In this document: piece after piece, positions 34,096 to 43,104 of the stretch
How positions within the stretch are numbered: the first letter of the stretch is position 1
Layout of the letters: the number at the start of each line of letters is the position of its first letter
DNA from: Oscillospiraceae bacterium
GTDB lineage: Bacteria > Bacillota > Clostridia > Oscillospirales > Acutalibacteraceae
DNA: 64,000 nucleotides
NCBI GenBank assembly: GCA_902790325.1
Contig: CADARP010000010.1
Coordinates: 1-64,000 of the forward strand
Direction of reading: 5' to 3'
Made by a program: the position numbers and the translations under genes
Notes under the pieces: model-generated
Database searches by the model: none
Told to the model about the DNA's origin: nothing
What the model saw: only the letters and a program-made list of their open reading frames with translations

Positions 34096-35250
34096 GTGAA
34101 TACATATCTTACGACCAAAGACGAAAAAAGCTGCTGCGGCTGCCTTTCGTGCGTTTATTCGTGTCCCACGGGCGCAATATCCGTTGAGAATCGATTTGAC
34201 GCATTCGCCTTCCCGACTGTCGACGCCGCCAAGTGCGTCGGATGCGACAAATGCCGCAAGGTTTGCCCGAACGACTGTGCCGAAGCCGTCATATCTCCGA
34301 TCCGGCGGACCTTCGCGCTCAAGCATAAGAGCGACGAAACGCGGAAGAGAAGCTCTTCCGGCGGCGCTTTCACCGCGATCTCGGACTGCCTCATGGAGGA
34401 CGGATACAAAGTTTACGGTGCCGTTTTTGACGGGACGTATCGTCATGTCATGCATGTGGGTTCCGCCTCAAAAGATGACAGAGACAGAATGCGGATCTCG
34501 AAGTATGTCGAAAGCAGTCTCAAAGACGTATATCCCGCACTCAAAGCGGAGCTTGACGCAGGACAGCGCGTGTTCTTCACCGGCACGCCGTGTCAGGTCG
34601 CGGGATTAAAAGCCTTTTTGGGCAAGGAATACGACAGCCTTTTCACAATGGATTTTGTCTGTCACGGCGTTTTCAGTCCGAAGCTCATGAGCGACTACAT
34701 CGAACTTCTGTCAAACGGCAGCAAGATCGCGTACTTTGCGTTCAGGGACAAAACAAACAGCACCTGGGAGGCCAGCGAAAAGCCGACGATCCAATGCGAA
34801 GACACGTCGAATCTGCGGTACCTGCCGTACTGTTACCGACTGATCTCCAGGTCGTTCGGTCACAGACCGTCCTGCAGCGCGTGCAAATACGCACAAAGCA
34901 GCAGACCGTCGGACATCACGGTCGGCGATCTCTGGTCTGCCGGCTGGCTGTGTCCGGAACTGAAAGACGATCTCGGCGTATCCTTTCTTTCCGTGAACAC
35001 GGACAAGGGACAGGCGCTGCTGGACCATCTGAAAGAGAGCTGTACGCTCCGGGAACTGGACAAAGAAAAAGCCGTTTCATCTGCAGAACACCTGAACCGG
35101 CCGTCCAGACCGTCCTATATCAACGATATGTTCTGGAAATACTACAAACGCCACTCTCCCCGAAAGACCATCGAGCTCTATGGCGGAGACAGTCTGAAAA
35201 GCAAGCTGATGCGAAAGCCTTTTGAGTACATCAACGCAAAGCGGAGGTAA
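34096..35250 (+). CDS. Ferredoxin-type protein with F420 dehydrogenase beta-like C-terminal domain
   Basis: 384 residues. Two [4Fe-4S] motifs in the first 60 residues (CCGCLSCVYSCP and CVGCDKCRKVCP), then the F420-hydrogenase/dehydrogenase beta-subunit domain with RSSSGGAFTAISDCLMEDGY, FTGTPCQVAGLKAFL, DFVCHGV and SCSACKYAQ. The start is GTG at 34096 with AAGGAG nine bases upstream. It lies 17 bases after the pyruvyl transferase. In polysaccharide clusters this family is called PssM-like or 'coenzyme F420 hydrogenase' although no F420 metabolism is expected; the real reaction is unproven. Confidence 0.88.
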   Translation: MNTYLTTKDEKSCCGCLSCVYSCPTGAISVENRFDAFAFPTVDAAKCVGCDKCRKVCPNDCAEAVISPIRRTFALKHKSDETRKRSSSGGAFTAISDCLMEDGYKVYGAVFDGTYRHVMHVGSASKDDRDRMRISKYVESSLKDVYPALKAELDAGQRVFFTGTPCQVAGLKAFLGKEYDSLFTMDFVCHGVFSPKLMSDYIELLSNGSKIAYFAFRDKTNSTWEASEKPTIQCEDTSNLRYLPYCYRLISRSFGHRPSCSACKYAQSSRPSDITVGDLWSAGWLCPELKDDLGVSFLSVNTDKGQALLDHLKESCTLRELDKEKAVSSAEHLNRPSRPSYINDMFWKYYKRHSPRKTIELYGGDSLKSKLMRKPFEYINAKRR

Positions 35251-35261
35251 TCCCTGCAAAA

Positions 35262-35302
35262 CGGCAGACGGACGCGCGGGAAAGCGGCCGTCTGTTTCTG
35301 CA
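35262..35302 (+). terminator. Probable terminator after the iron-sulfur protein gene
   Basis: A 7-base stem (CAGACGG with CCGTCTG) around a 16-base loop is followed by TTTCTG. The poor T-run keeps confidence moderate. Confidence 0.5.
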
Positions 35303-35342
35303 ATCAACATATGCGAAAAGCCGGATGAAAGGAGAGCCGAAG

Positions 35343-36848
35343 ATGACCGGGAACCGATCGTATATCGCCATCGATCTCAAATCGTTCTATGCCTCGGTGG
35401 AGTGCGTAGAACGCGGACTCGATCCGCTGACGACCAATCTTGTCGTTGCGGACGAAAGCCGCACCGAGAAGACGATCTGTCTGGCCGTCTCCCCTTCTCT
35501 GAAAGCGCACGGGGTCTCCGGCCGCGCACGGCTGTTTGAGGTCATCCAGCGCGTGCAGGAGGTCAACCGGGCGCGAAAGCAGCGCGCGCCGCACCGCATG
35601 TTCACCGGCAAATCCTACCGCGCGAACGAGCTTCTTCTTGATCCTGCTCTGGAGCTGGACTACATTGTCGCCGTACCGCGCATGAGCCTGTATGTCAGGT
35701 ACAGCAGCCGGATCTATTCGATTTATCTGCAATATATCGCGCCGGAGGATATACACATTTATTCGATCGACGAGGTTTTTCTCGACGTGACGCATTATCT
35801 GGATACATACCGCTGTACGCCGCGCGAGCTGGCGGAGCGCATGATCCGCGACGTTCTGGAACAAACCGGCATCACCGCAACAGCCGGGATCGGCACGAAT
35901 CTGTATCTGTGCAAGATCGCAATGGACATCGTCGCTAAGCACGTGCAGCCGGACAAAAACGGCGTGCGCATTGCGGAACTGGACGAACGCGAATACCGGC
36001 AAAAACTCTGGTCGCATACGCCGATCACCGATTTTTGGCGCATCGGTCACGGATATGCCAAAAAGCTGGCGGAATACGGCATGCATACTATGGGAGACGT
36101 GGCGCGCTGTTCCGTCGGAAAACCGGACGATTTCTATAACGAAGACCTGCTGTATAAGCTGTTTGGTATCAATGCCGAACTGCTGATCGACCATGCGTGG
36201 GGATGGGAACCGTGCACGATCGCCGATATCAAAGCGTACCGTCCCGAACACAACAGCATCAGCTCCGGTCAGGTTTTGCACCGACCGTACAATGCGGATG
36301 AGGCGGCTCTGATTGTGCGCGAAATGGCAGATCAGATGGCAATGGATCTGTGCGGGCGCGGACTGGTCACGGAACAAATGACGCTGACGATCGGCTATGA
36401 CGCACTCGGCGCGGCACAGTCCGACAATGTAAAAACGGACTATTACGGGCGCAAGATCCCAAAGCACGCACACGGTACGGCACACCTGCCGCAGCAAACC
36501 TGCGCCGCATCCCTGATCACGCAGGCAATGGACGAACTGTATGCAAAGATCATCAACCCCAACCTTCCTGTACGGCGCATCACGCTGACTGCGGAACGCA
36601 TTACGGACGAACTGACCGCAAGACAAACGCCGCAGTATGAGCAGCTCGATCTGTTCACGGACTATGAAGCAAAGGACCGGGAACGGGAGGAGACGCGTCT
36701 GGCGCTGCAAAAGGAAACCGAAAAACAAAAAGCTATGGTCGCGATCCGAAAAAAATACGGCAACAACGCCATCCTCAAAGGCATGAACTTCAAGGAGTCC
36801 GCAACCATGATCGACCGCAACGAACAGATCGGCGGCCACAAAGCATGA
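35343..36848 (+). CDS. Y-family DNA polymerase (UmuC/UvrX-type)
   Basis: A 501-residue translesion polymerase. IAIDLKSFYASVECVERG carries the first catalytic carboxylate and YSIDEVFLDVT the second pair. The little-finger region and a C-terminal coiled, charged tail follow. This long UmuC/UvrX group normally pairs with a YolD-like protein, and one follows directly. The start at 35343 has GGAGAG nine bases upstream. No convincing LexA box was found upstream. Confidence 0.93.
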   Translation: MTGNRSYIAIDLKSFYASVECVERGLDPLTTNLVVADESRTEKTICLAVSPSLKAHGVSGRARLFEVIQRVQEVNRARKQRAPHRMFTGKSYRANELLLDPALELDYIVAVPRMSLYVRYSSRIYSIYLQYIAPEDIHIYSIDEVFLDVTHYLDTYRCTPRELAERMIRDVLEQTGITATAGIGTNLYLCKIAMDIVAKHVQPDKNGVRIAELDEREYRQKLWSHTPITDFWRIGHGYAKKLAEYGMHTMGDVARCSVGKPDDFYNEDLLYKLFGINAELLIDHAWGWEPCTIADIKAYRPEHNSISSGQVLHRPYNADEAALIVREMADQMAMDLCGRGLVTEQMTLTIGYDALGAAQSDNVKTDYYGRKIPKHAHGTAHLPQQTCAASLITQAMDELYAKIINPNLPVRRITLTAERITDELTARQTPQYEQLDLFTDYEAKDREREETRLALQKETEKQKAMVAIRKKYGNNAILKGMNFKESATMIDRNEQIGGHKA

Positions 36849-36859
36849 GGAGAACCGAC

Positions 36860-37300
36860 ATGGAACAGGATCACCGCTATGACGATCTGCTGGACTTGCC
36901 GCATCCCGTCTCGCAGAAACACCCGCATATGTCCGCGCACGAACGTGCGGCGCAATTCTCCCCTTTTGCCGCGCTGACCGGCCACAGCGCCGCCATGGAA
37001 GAGACTGCGCGTCTGACAGATCAAAAGCTGGAGCCGAGCGAGATCCAGCTCGAAGAGCTGAACGCAAATCTCCTGTCTGTGCAGCAGCACATACGCGAAA
37101 AGCCCGCAGTACAGATCACATATTTCGTGCCGGACGCGCGCAAATCCGGCGGCGAATACCTGACCGTTCACGGCCATGTGCGGCATATCGACGAGAGTGC
37201 GCAGATGTTGATCCTCTCGGACGAGACACGCATCCCGCTGTGCGATATTTTAGGATTAACGCTTGAAGATACAGAACGACAAAAAACCGCTGACGGATAA
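36860..37300 (+). CDS. YolD-like protein, partner of the Y-family polymerase
   Basis: 146 residues. HMSAHERAAQFSPFAALTGHSAAMEET is the conserved YolD-like opening seen beside UmuC homologues in Firmicutes; family proteins are proposed UmuD-like accessory subunits. The C-terminal half is beta-rich (QITYFVPDARKSGGEYLTVHGHV). GAGGAG places the start at 36860; the ATG at 36845 overlaps the polymerase stop and lacks a spaced site. Ends at a strong terminator. Confidence 0.88.
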   Translation: MEQDHRYDDLLDLPHPVSQKHPHMSAHERAAQFSPFAALTGHSAAMEETARLTDQKLEPSEIQLEELNANLLSVQQHIREKPAVQITYFVPDARKSGGEYLTVHGHVRHIDESAQMLILSDETRIPLCDILGLTLEDTERQKTADG

Positions 37301-37319
37301 CCCATCGGCGGTTTTTTGT
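37280..37319. terminator. Bidirectional terminator after the YolD-like gene
   Basis: AAAAAACCGCTGA pairs with TCGGCGGTTTTTT around an 11-base loop. A-run and T-run on the two sides suit both directions; the 50-residue gene ends just downstream on the other strand. Confidence 0.8.
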
Positions 37320-37358
37320 CATTCATATTTGGGAGAATTGAATAATGCTCTGATTTGC

Positions 37359-37511
37359 TTACGCGAAAAGCTCTTCCTCAAACAGTTCAAAGCCGGTCAT
37401 GTCGGCATAGAACGACATGCTGTCATCCACAAGCAGCATATCAAAATCCTCGCCCATGCGATCCAAAAATGCCGAAATCCTTTCCGCAAGCTTCTTCAAT
37501 GTCTGTTTCAT
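37359..37511 (-). CDS. 50-residue acidic small protein, unknown
   Basis: A small gene with AAGGAGG at ideal spacing before ATG, its own sigma-A promoter, and a terminator beyond its end. The protein starts MKQTLKKLAERISAFLDRMGEDFD, an amphipathic helix, and ends with the acidic, aromatic FELFEEELFA. There is no signal peptide or membrane segment. Size and independent expression suggest a regulatory or toxin/antitoxin-scale function, but nothing is recognised. Confidence 0.72.
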   Translation of the reverse strand: MKQTLKKLAERISAFLDRMGEDFDMLLVDDSMSFYADMTGFELFEEELFA

Positions 37512-37544
37512 TTTGTCTGCCTCCTTGTTGTTTTTTACAACCAA

Positions 37545-37573
37545 AGTATAGCAAAACAATTATTAAGAAACAA
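37545..37573 (-). promoter_or_regulatory. Sigma-A promoter of the 50-residue gene
   Basis: Minus strand: -35 TTGTTT (37568-37573), 17-base spacer, -10 TATACT (37545-37550) with an extended TGC. Confidence 0.7.
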
Positions 37574-37599
37574 TCGGATAAACCCTTAAGATATGATTA

Positions 37600-37635
37600 A
37601 GAAATACGGTTCGCCGCATTCCTGCCGCGAACCGC
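37600..37635 (-). terminator. Terminator after spoIVB
   Basis: Minus strand: an 8-base stem (CGGTTCGC with GCGAACCG) with a 12-base loop is followed by TATTTCTT. Confidence 0.6.
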
Positions 37636-37639
37636 TGAT

Positions 37640-38800
37640 TCAAGAAGCCTTCTGTTCTGCCATCCGCTGCATTTCGTGCAGCATTGTCTGCGCATAAATG
37701 CCGAATCCCTGCAGAGAATCCTGAATGAAAACATGCGTCACCGCGCCGACGATCATTCCGTTCTGCAGGATCGGGCTGCCGCTCATCCCCTGCACGATCC
37801 CGCCTGTCTTTTCGATCAGATCCGGATCTGTCACTTTGACGACCAGATTTTTCTGCATGGAATCCGGATTCCGGAACAGCTTGGTAATCTGCACGTCGTA
37901 TTCCTGCGTACCCTCGTCGTCCACCTCCGCCAGAATTGTCGCGGCGCCTTCCTGAACCTCATAGTACATGGCAATCGGCATCAAGTCGTTTTCGCGGGAT
38001 CGCGTATACGTGCCGTATATGCCGCTTTCCGTGTTGTCCGTCAGTGTGCCGATACCGGAACCGGCAAACACGCCGCACAGCTCGCCCGGCTCTCCGCCGT
38101 GTCCCTTGAAGCTGCCCTGAATGTGCACATCGACCGCTTCGCCGCCGTACAGCGGCATTCGTTTGCCTGTGTCAACGTCGCAGACCGCATGACCAAGTCC
38201 GGCAAACATGCCGTATTGCGCAACGGCAAACGTCAGCGTTCCGATGCCCGCCGAGCTGTCGCGTACCCAGATGCCCGCGCGATACTTTCCGTCCGACACG
38301 GACTGCACCGCAGTCAATTCTGTTTCAAACGTCACACTCTCGCGCTGCACGCGCAAACGGAGCGGTTTTCCGCCGCTTTCAAGAAACAGCGCGGCGATCT
38401 GTCTGTTCGACCGAACGGAATGCCCGTCTACGGACAGGATCATATCGCCTGTGCGCAGCCCTGCTTCCTGTGCGGGACTGACTGTGCCGCTTTCCGTATC
38501 GACCGCATCCGTGCGCACGACCATCACGCCCTCGGTATAGAGCTTGATGCCGAACGCGCTGCCGAGCGGTTCGGCATAGACACGCGCCGTCGGAAGCGCA
38601 CGATTCTTCTTGACCGCTACACTTTTCAGGAAACGAACGTCATCTTCCGTTTTGGAATAGAGCGCGGGCAGATACGCATCGTTCTCTGTAAGCACCTGTA
38701 CCGTATCCGGAATCGTAAACTTGCCGTACAGCACAGCCGAAAACGCCGCTACGCTGCACAGAAATAAAACAACCGTGAGTCTGCGAATCCTTTTTTTCAT
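37640..38800 (-). CDS. spoIVB: SpoIVB-type serine peptidase (S55)
   Basis: 386 residues with an N-terminal transmembrane anchor (about 7-27) and a PDZ domain (about 85-165, GLRTGDMILSVDGHSV). The S55 peptidase domain has the catalytic histidine in GLGHAV and serine in QGMSGSPILQNG. SpoIVB is secreted from the forespore and cleaves SpoIVFA to activate pro-sigma-K processing. Its usual neighbour spo0A is not here. GGAGGTG precedes the ATG closely. It marks the lineage as sporulating or recently so. Confidence 0.93.
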   Translation of the reverse strand: MKKRIRRLTVVLFLCSVAAFSAVLYGKFTIPDTVQVLTENDAYLPALYSKTEDDVRFLKSVAVKKNRALPTARVYAEPLGSAFGIKLYTEGVMVVRTDAVDTESGTVSPAQEAGLRTGDMILSVDGHSVRSNRQIAALFLESGGKPLRLRVQRESVTFETELTAVQSVSDGKYRAGIWVRDSSAGIGTLTFAVAQYGMFAGLGHAVCDVDTGKRMPLYGGEAVDVHIQGSFKGHGGEPGELCGVFAGSGIGTLTDNTESGIYGTYTRSRENDLMPIAMYYEVQEGAATILAEVDDEGTQEYDVQITKLFRNPDSMQKNLVVKVTDPDLIEKTGGIVQGMSGSPILQNGMIVGAVTHVFIQDSLQGFGIYAQTMLHEMQRMAEQKAS

Positions 38801-38987
38801 ACTTCACCTCCCTGATCATCTGAGCGCTCATACTCATTTTGACCCGGGAAATGCGGATTATTTGCGGTAAATCTTCTGTGCTGTCTCAAAAAATACAAAT
38901 GCCGCTGTGTTTTGCAAAATCCAAAATGCGCCAAAATTGCCGTTCACGCATACTATGATAGCAAATACACAGCGGAGGTTTTCTTTT

Positions 38988-39737
38988 ATGTCAACCGTAT
39001 TTCTTTCCCCGTCTTTGCAGGACTTCAATCCTTATGTTACCGGTAACGGAAGCGAAGCCGACTTTATGAACCGGCTTGCGGACGAAATGACGCCGGGGCT
39101 GCTGCTGAACGGCGTCGGTCTTTCGCGCAGCGACAGAAGCGGCGGTGTTGTCGATGCGATCGCAAAAAGCAACGCCTACGGCCCCGATCTGCACGTTTCT
39201 CTGCATTCCAACGCCTCACCGGACGGGATGGAAGGCAGGATGCAGGGACCGGAGATCTATTATTACAAGAACAGCGCGGAAGGTCTGCGCGCGGCGGAGC
39301 TGATTGCGGCGCAGCTCGGACAGGTCTATCCGTTCGGCGAAACCGTTTCGCTGATTCCGACCGATGACGAACTCGCAGAACTTGTGCGCACAAAAGCGCC
39401 CGCCGTCTTTATCGAGGTCGGGTACCACGATAATCCGGCGGACGCCGCATGGATCGAATCAAGTTTGCCGTCGATTGCCGACGCGATCAACCGCGGGATC
39501 GCAGACTATCTCGAAATCCCGTATTCGGACACGGACGGTGCACAGGTCGGCCGCGTGACGATCAGCTCCGGAACGCTGAATCTGCGCAGCGCGCCGAGCA
39601 GCAATTCCCGCGTGATCGGCTCTTTGCAGAACGGCGAGATCGTAGTGATTCTGCGCAGCGTTCCAAACTGGTATCAACTCCTGACCGATAACGGAACCGG
39701 CTACGCCGCAAGCCGCTATATCCGGCAAATCGGCTGA
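38988..39737 (+). CDS. N-acetylmuramoyl-L-alanine amidase (Amidase_3) with SH3 domain, no signal peptide
   Basis: 249 residues. The N-terminus STVFLSPSLQDFNPYVTGNGSE is the variant seen in clostridial amidases. The zinc-ligand and catalytic residues appear in HVSLHSNA and FIEVGYHDN. The C-terminal ~65 residues form a bacterial SH3 domain (SGTLNLRSAPSSNSRVIGSL...WYQL). With no signal peptide, it may act in mother-cell lysis like CwlC, which would fit the divergent spoIVB. The start at 38988 has GGAGG nine bases upstream. Confidence 0.9.
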   Translation: MSTVFLSPSLQDFNPYVTGNGSEADFMNRLADEMTPGLLLNGVGLSRSDRSGGVVDAIAKSNAYGPDLHVSLHSNASPDGMEGRMQGPEIYYYKNSAEGLRAAELIAAQLGQVYPFGETVSLIPTDDELAELVRTKAPAVFIEVGYHDNPADAAWIESSLPSIADAINRGIADYLEIPYSDTDGAQVGRVTISSGTLNLRSAPSSNSRVIGSLQNGEIVVILRSVPNWYQLLTDNGTGYAASRYIRQIG

Positions 39738-39741
39738 CGGT

Positions 39742-40752
39742 TCAGCTTCTGTTTTTCTTTCGTTTGTCCCGATAGTACTGCTTCATTGTCGGATCGACAT
39801 GGATTCGAGCAAACTCATAGCACCGATTGGAAAAGAAGAAAGCCGAAAACAGCAGCCGCGTTTTGAGCGGAACGGTCGGGTTGCGCAGAAAAGCGGCAAA
39901 CCACTTTCTTCCCAGACGGTTACAGTCACGGAACGTCTGCTTTTTGTAGGGCGTGCCGATCGAATCGGATCGCGTGCGAAAGATGTTGATAAACAGCGTT
40001 TGCATCGCATGACCGGATAAGTACGGATCGTTTTTATCCCGAAGGAACCCGCAGAGTACGTCGAACGCCTCCACGCTGGAATAATACGCCGGAGAGAACG
40101 CGTCATGCGTCGCGGAGGATGCGCGTTCATAATAGAAGTACATCGGGATATCCAGCAGCCCGATGCGCGGATGAAGCGACAGTACCATCCCCAGATAGCA
40201 CATATCCTCGTTGTGGCTCACGCCTTCCGGGAACAGGTATGTGCAGGCAAACGCTTTTCGATACAGCTTGCAGCATGCGCTCTTGCCGATCTGGTTGGCG
40301 TCCAAACCGTCGCGCAGATGGTAGAATGTCGCGAAGTCCAGCGCTCTGCACGGCGGACAGGCAAGATCCGGCATGTCGATCTGCTGCGAATATACACGCT
40401 TGAGATCTGCGGCAATCAGATCATAGTCGCCGATGCTCTGCATCGCAAATTCCAGGAACTGCTTATGCAGCAAATCGTCTCCGTCCACGAAGCAGACATA
40501 CTCGCCCTTTACGAGCGATAAGCCTGCGTTGCGCGCAGCGGAAACGCCCCCGTTTTTTTGTTCCACATATCGGAAGCGCGGATCGTCGGCAGCAAAACGC
40601 CGAACAACTTCGCCGCTGCGGTCACTGCTGCCGTCATTGACACAGATCGCTTCCCAGTTCGTATACGTTTGATTCTGAATGCTCGAAAGACAAGGTGCTA
40701 AATAGGCCTCCAGATTATAGATCGGGATCACAATACTGATCAGAGAAGACAA
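39742..40752 (-). CDS. Family 2 glycosyltransferase
   Basis: 336 residues. GT-A fold with LISIVIPIYNLEAYL, VNDGSSDRSGEV, GGVSAARNAGL and the FVDGDD metal-binding motif (about 91-96). The C-terminal helical part has no clear transmembrane helix, suggesting a peripheral enzyme for surface glycans. The start is TTG at 40752 with AAAGG ten bases upstream; the nearby ATG is out of frame. It ends four bases from the convergent amidase gene with no visible terminator. Confidence 0.87.
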   Translation of the reverse strand: MSSLISIVIPIYNLEAYLAPCLSSIQNQTYTNWEAICVNDGSSDRSGEVVRRFAADDPRFRYVEQKNGGVSAARNAGLSLVKGEYVCFVDGDDLLHKQFLEFAMQSIGDYDLIAADLKRVYSQQIDMPDLACPPCRALDFATFYHLRDGLDANQIGKSACCKLYRKAFACTYLFPEGVSHNEDMCYLGMVLSLHPRIGLLDIPMYFYYERASSATHDAFSPAYYSSVEAFDVLCGFLRDKNDPYLSGHAMQTLFINIFRTRSDSIGTPYKKQTFRDCNRLGRKWFAAFLRNPTVPLKTRLLFSAFFFSNRCYEFARIHVDPTMKQYYRDKRKKNRS

Positions 40753-40817
40753 TGCACATCAACCTTTCAGGAAAAAATGAACAACACCGGATCGAAAACG
40801 CGAACGCACGGGGATAA

Positions 40818-41732
40818 TCACTCCGCCGTCAGAACAGACTGGAAATACCGCCCCACACCGGCAATATACGAAAGCATCACCGGTTTGAGTTCCGGCGGCA
40901 GATACACCAGCGCATGATACGTCTCAAACGACAGAACGCCGTCGAATCCGATCTCGCGCAGACCGGCAAGAAATCCCTCCCAGTCCGTCACATACTGCTG
41001 TCCGCGCGTGTACGCAAACGGCTGCATATGCAGATCGCTGCGTCCGTCGTTATCATGAATGTGCAGCGTTTTGAGACGCTTTCCGAGCTGGCGGAGACTG
41101 CGAAGATGATTCCGCCCGAGCAGGGTGGCGTGACCGACGTCATAGCAGAAGCCGAAACGTTCCTCCCCCGCGATCGCATTGAGCGCGTCGATGTATGCCG
41201 CGGACTCACGAAAATCAGAGCAGACCGCATCCTCGATGTGCCCGTATTTGCCGCGGAACATATTCTCCAGACAAATGCAAACATCATATTGTTTTGCGGC
41301 AGGGATGAGGGACGAATAAAACGCGATATTCTTCTCCCACTCTTCCTCCTGCGTCCCGGACCATGCGATCGGGTGCACGATCAGGTACGGGCAATCGATC
41401 GCTTTGCAGACCGCCATACACTTGCAAATCGCGTCATACAGCACACGGTTTGCTTCGTCGTTTCCCGGAACATAAACAGGAAACGGCGCGTGCATCTGCC
41501 CGAACCGCAGCCCGAGTGCGTCCGCAGTCTCTTTGAACGGTGCATAATGCGCAACGACTGCCTCTGTGTCCCGGCCGAAAAACGGATTCTCTCCGGTCTT
41601 CGCCATATTCCGCACGTCGAGCTGCTCGTCGATATTCAGATCCACGCTGTCAAACCCGGCATCGCGGATCATTTTAAGTCCGGTTTCATAGTCATCCGAA
41701 AAAACATATCCGGATTGTACACCTATTTGCAT
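40818..41732 (-). CDS. Sugar phosphate isomerase/epimerase (xylose-isomerase-like TIM barrel)
   Basis: 304 residues of the AP endonuclease 2 / IolE-like TIM barrel family. Motifs QIGVQSGYVFSDDYETGL, YLIVHPIAW, CICLENMF, FCYDVGHATLLG and TLHIHDNDGRSDLHMQPF carry metal-binding His/Glu/Asp residues. The exact substrate cannot be read from sequence. The ATG at 41732 has GGAGGG upstream. It lies downstream of tuf behind a terminator, so it depends on readthrough or a missed promoter. Confidence 0.85.
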   Translation of the reverse strand: MQIGVQSGYVFSDDYETGLKMIRDAGFDSVDLNIDEQLDVRNMAKTGENPFFGRDTEAVVAHYAPFKETADALGLRFGQMHAPFPVYVPGNDEANRVLYDAICKCMAVCKAIDCPYLIVHPIAWSGTQEEEWEKNIAFYSSLIPAAKQYDVCICLENMFRGKYGHIEDAVCSDFRESAAYIDALNAIAGEERFGFCYDVGHATLLGRNHLRSLRQLGKRLKTLHIHDNDGRSDLHMQPFAYTRGQQYVTDWEGFLAGLREIGFDGVLSFETYHALVYLPPELKPVMLSYIAGVGRYFQSVLTAE

Positions 41733-41751
41733 AGTAATGCCCTCCATACAG

Positions 41752-41790
41752 AAAAAGTCCTGCCGTGCCAAACACACGACAGGACATCTT
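41752..41790 (-). terminator. Terminator after tuf
   Basis: Minus strand: GTCCTGTCGTG pairs with CACGGCAGGAC (one G-U), 7-base loop, followed by TTTTTC. Confidence 0.75.
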
Positions 41791-41799
41791 CATCGGAAA

Positions 41800-43002
41800 T
41801 TATTCGTTGATCGCGATAACAACGCCGGAACCGACCGTTCTGCCGCCTTCACGGATAGCGAAGCGCAGACCGACTTCGATGGCGATGGGGGTGATCAGCT
41901 CAACGTCCATTTCGACGTTGTCGCCGGGCATGCACATCTCAGTGCCTTCGGGAAGGGAGATGACGCCGGTAACGTCAGTCGTTCTGAAATAGAACTGCGG
42001 ACGATAGTTGTTGAAGAACGGAGTATGACGGCCGCCTTCTTCCTTGGTCAGGACGTAAACCTGGCCGCGGAACTTGGTGTGCGGATGGATGGAGTTGGGC
42101 TTGCAAAGAACCTGACCGCGCTCGATCTCGGTTCTCTGAACGCCGCGAAGCAGACAGCCGATGTTGTCGCCGGCCTCGGCATAGTCGAGGATCTTGCGGA
42201 ACATTTCGATACCGGTGCAGACGGTCTTTCTCTTCTCTTCGCTCAGGCCGACGATTTCGACTTCTTCGCCGGTCTTCAGCTGGCCGCGCTCCACTCTGCC
42301 GGTGGCGACGGTACCACGACCGGTGATCGTGAACACGTCTTCGACGGGCATCAGGAAGGGAAGGTCAGACTTACGGTCGGGCGTGGGGATGTAGCTGTCG
42401 ACTGCATCCATCAGCTCCCAGATGCAAGCAATCTCAGGAGCGTTGACGTCGTTGCCGTTGTATTCAAGAGCCTTCAGAGCAGAACCCTTGATGATGGGCG
42501 TATCGTCGCCCGGGAACTCGTACTCGTCGAGCGTCTCACGGATTTCCATTTCGACAAGCTCAAGGAGCTCTTCGTCGTCGACCTGGTCAACCTTGTTCAT
42601 GAAAACGATGATGTAGGGCACGCCCACCTGACGGGCAAGCAGAAGGTGCTCTTTGGTCTGCGCCATCGGGCCGTCGGTCGCGGCGATAACAAGGATCGCG
42701 CCGTCCATCTGTGCAGCGCCGGTGATCATGTTCTTGATATAGTCGGCGTGGCCGGGGCAGTCCACGTGCGCATAGTGACGCTTCTCGGTCTCGTACTCGA
42801 CGTGTGCGGTGTTGATGGTGATACCACGCTCTCTCTCTTCGGGAGCCTTATCGATGTTGGCATAGTCAACGAATGCAGCGCCGCCCTTCATGGCGAGAGT
42901 CTTGGTGATCGCAGCGGTAAGAGTGGTCTTACCATGGTCGACGTGACCGATCGTGCCGATGTTTACGTGGGGCTTGGATCTGTTAAATTTTTCTTTTGCC
43001 AT
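41800..43002 (-). CDS. tuf: Elongation factor Tu
   Basis: A 400-residue GTPase that delivers aminoacyl-tRNA to the ribosome. P-loop [12 protein letters not shown]3 DCPGHADY, G4 NKVDQ; domains 2 and 3 are complete. The start at 43002 has AAAGGAGG upstream. Last gene of the str operon, with its own promoter in the fusA-tuf gap. A second tuf copy is not seen in this window. Confidence 0.98.
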   Translation of the reverse strand: MAKEKFNRSKPHVNIGTIGHVDHGKTTLTAAITKTLAMKGGAAFVDYANIDKAPEERERGITINTAHVEYETEKRHYAHVDCPGHADYIKNMITGAAQMDGAILVIAATDGPMAQTKEHLLLARQVGVPYIIVFMNKVDQVDDEELLELVEMEIRETLDEYEFPGDDTPIIKGSALKALEYNGNDVNAPEIACIWELMDAVDSYIPTPDRKSDLPFLMPVEDVFTITGRGTVATGRVERGQLKTGEEVEIVGLSEEKRKTVCTGIEMFRKILDYAEAGDNIGCLLRGVQRTEIERGQVLCKPNSIHPHTKFRGQVYVLTKEEGGRHTPFFNNYRPQFYFRTTDVTGVISLPEGTEMCMPGDNVEMDVELITPIAIEVGLRFAIREGGRTVGSGVVIAINE

Positions 43003-43057
43003 TAGATTTTTCCTCCTTTGTGATAGCAAGTGGCTTCCATGCACATCGCATGGGATT

Positions 43058-43086
43058 ATTGTATCAAATTTTTATTGAAAAAGCAA
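43058..43086 (-). promoter_or_regulatory. Internal sigma-A promoter of tuf
   Basis: Minus strand: -35 TTGCTT (43081-43086), 17-base spacer, -10 TACAAT (43058-43063). A short hairpin (CCATGC with GCATGG, 43037-43053) lies in the leader. Confidence 0.68.
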
Positions 43087-43104
43087 GTCTTTTTTATGAA
43101 GTAA

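Noticed and set aside
35305-35316. LexA-like sequence CAACATATGCGA upstream of the Y-family polymerase
   Set aside because: Only about 8 of 12 positions match GAACATATGTTC and one arm is lost.
38949-38955. CATACTA as a forespore (sigma-F/G) -10 for the amidase gene
   Set aside because: No acceptable -35 sequence at the needed distance.
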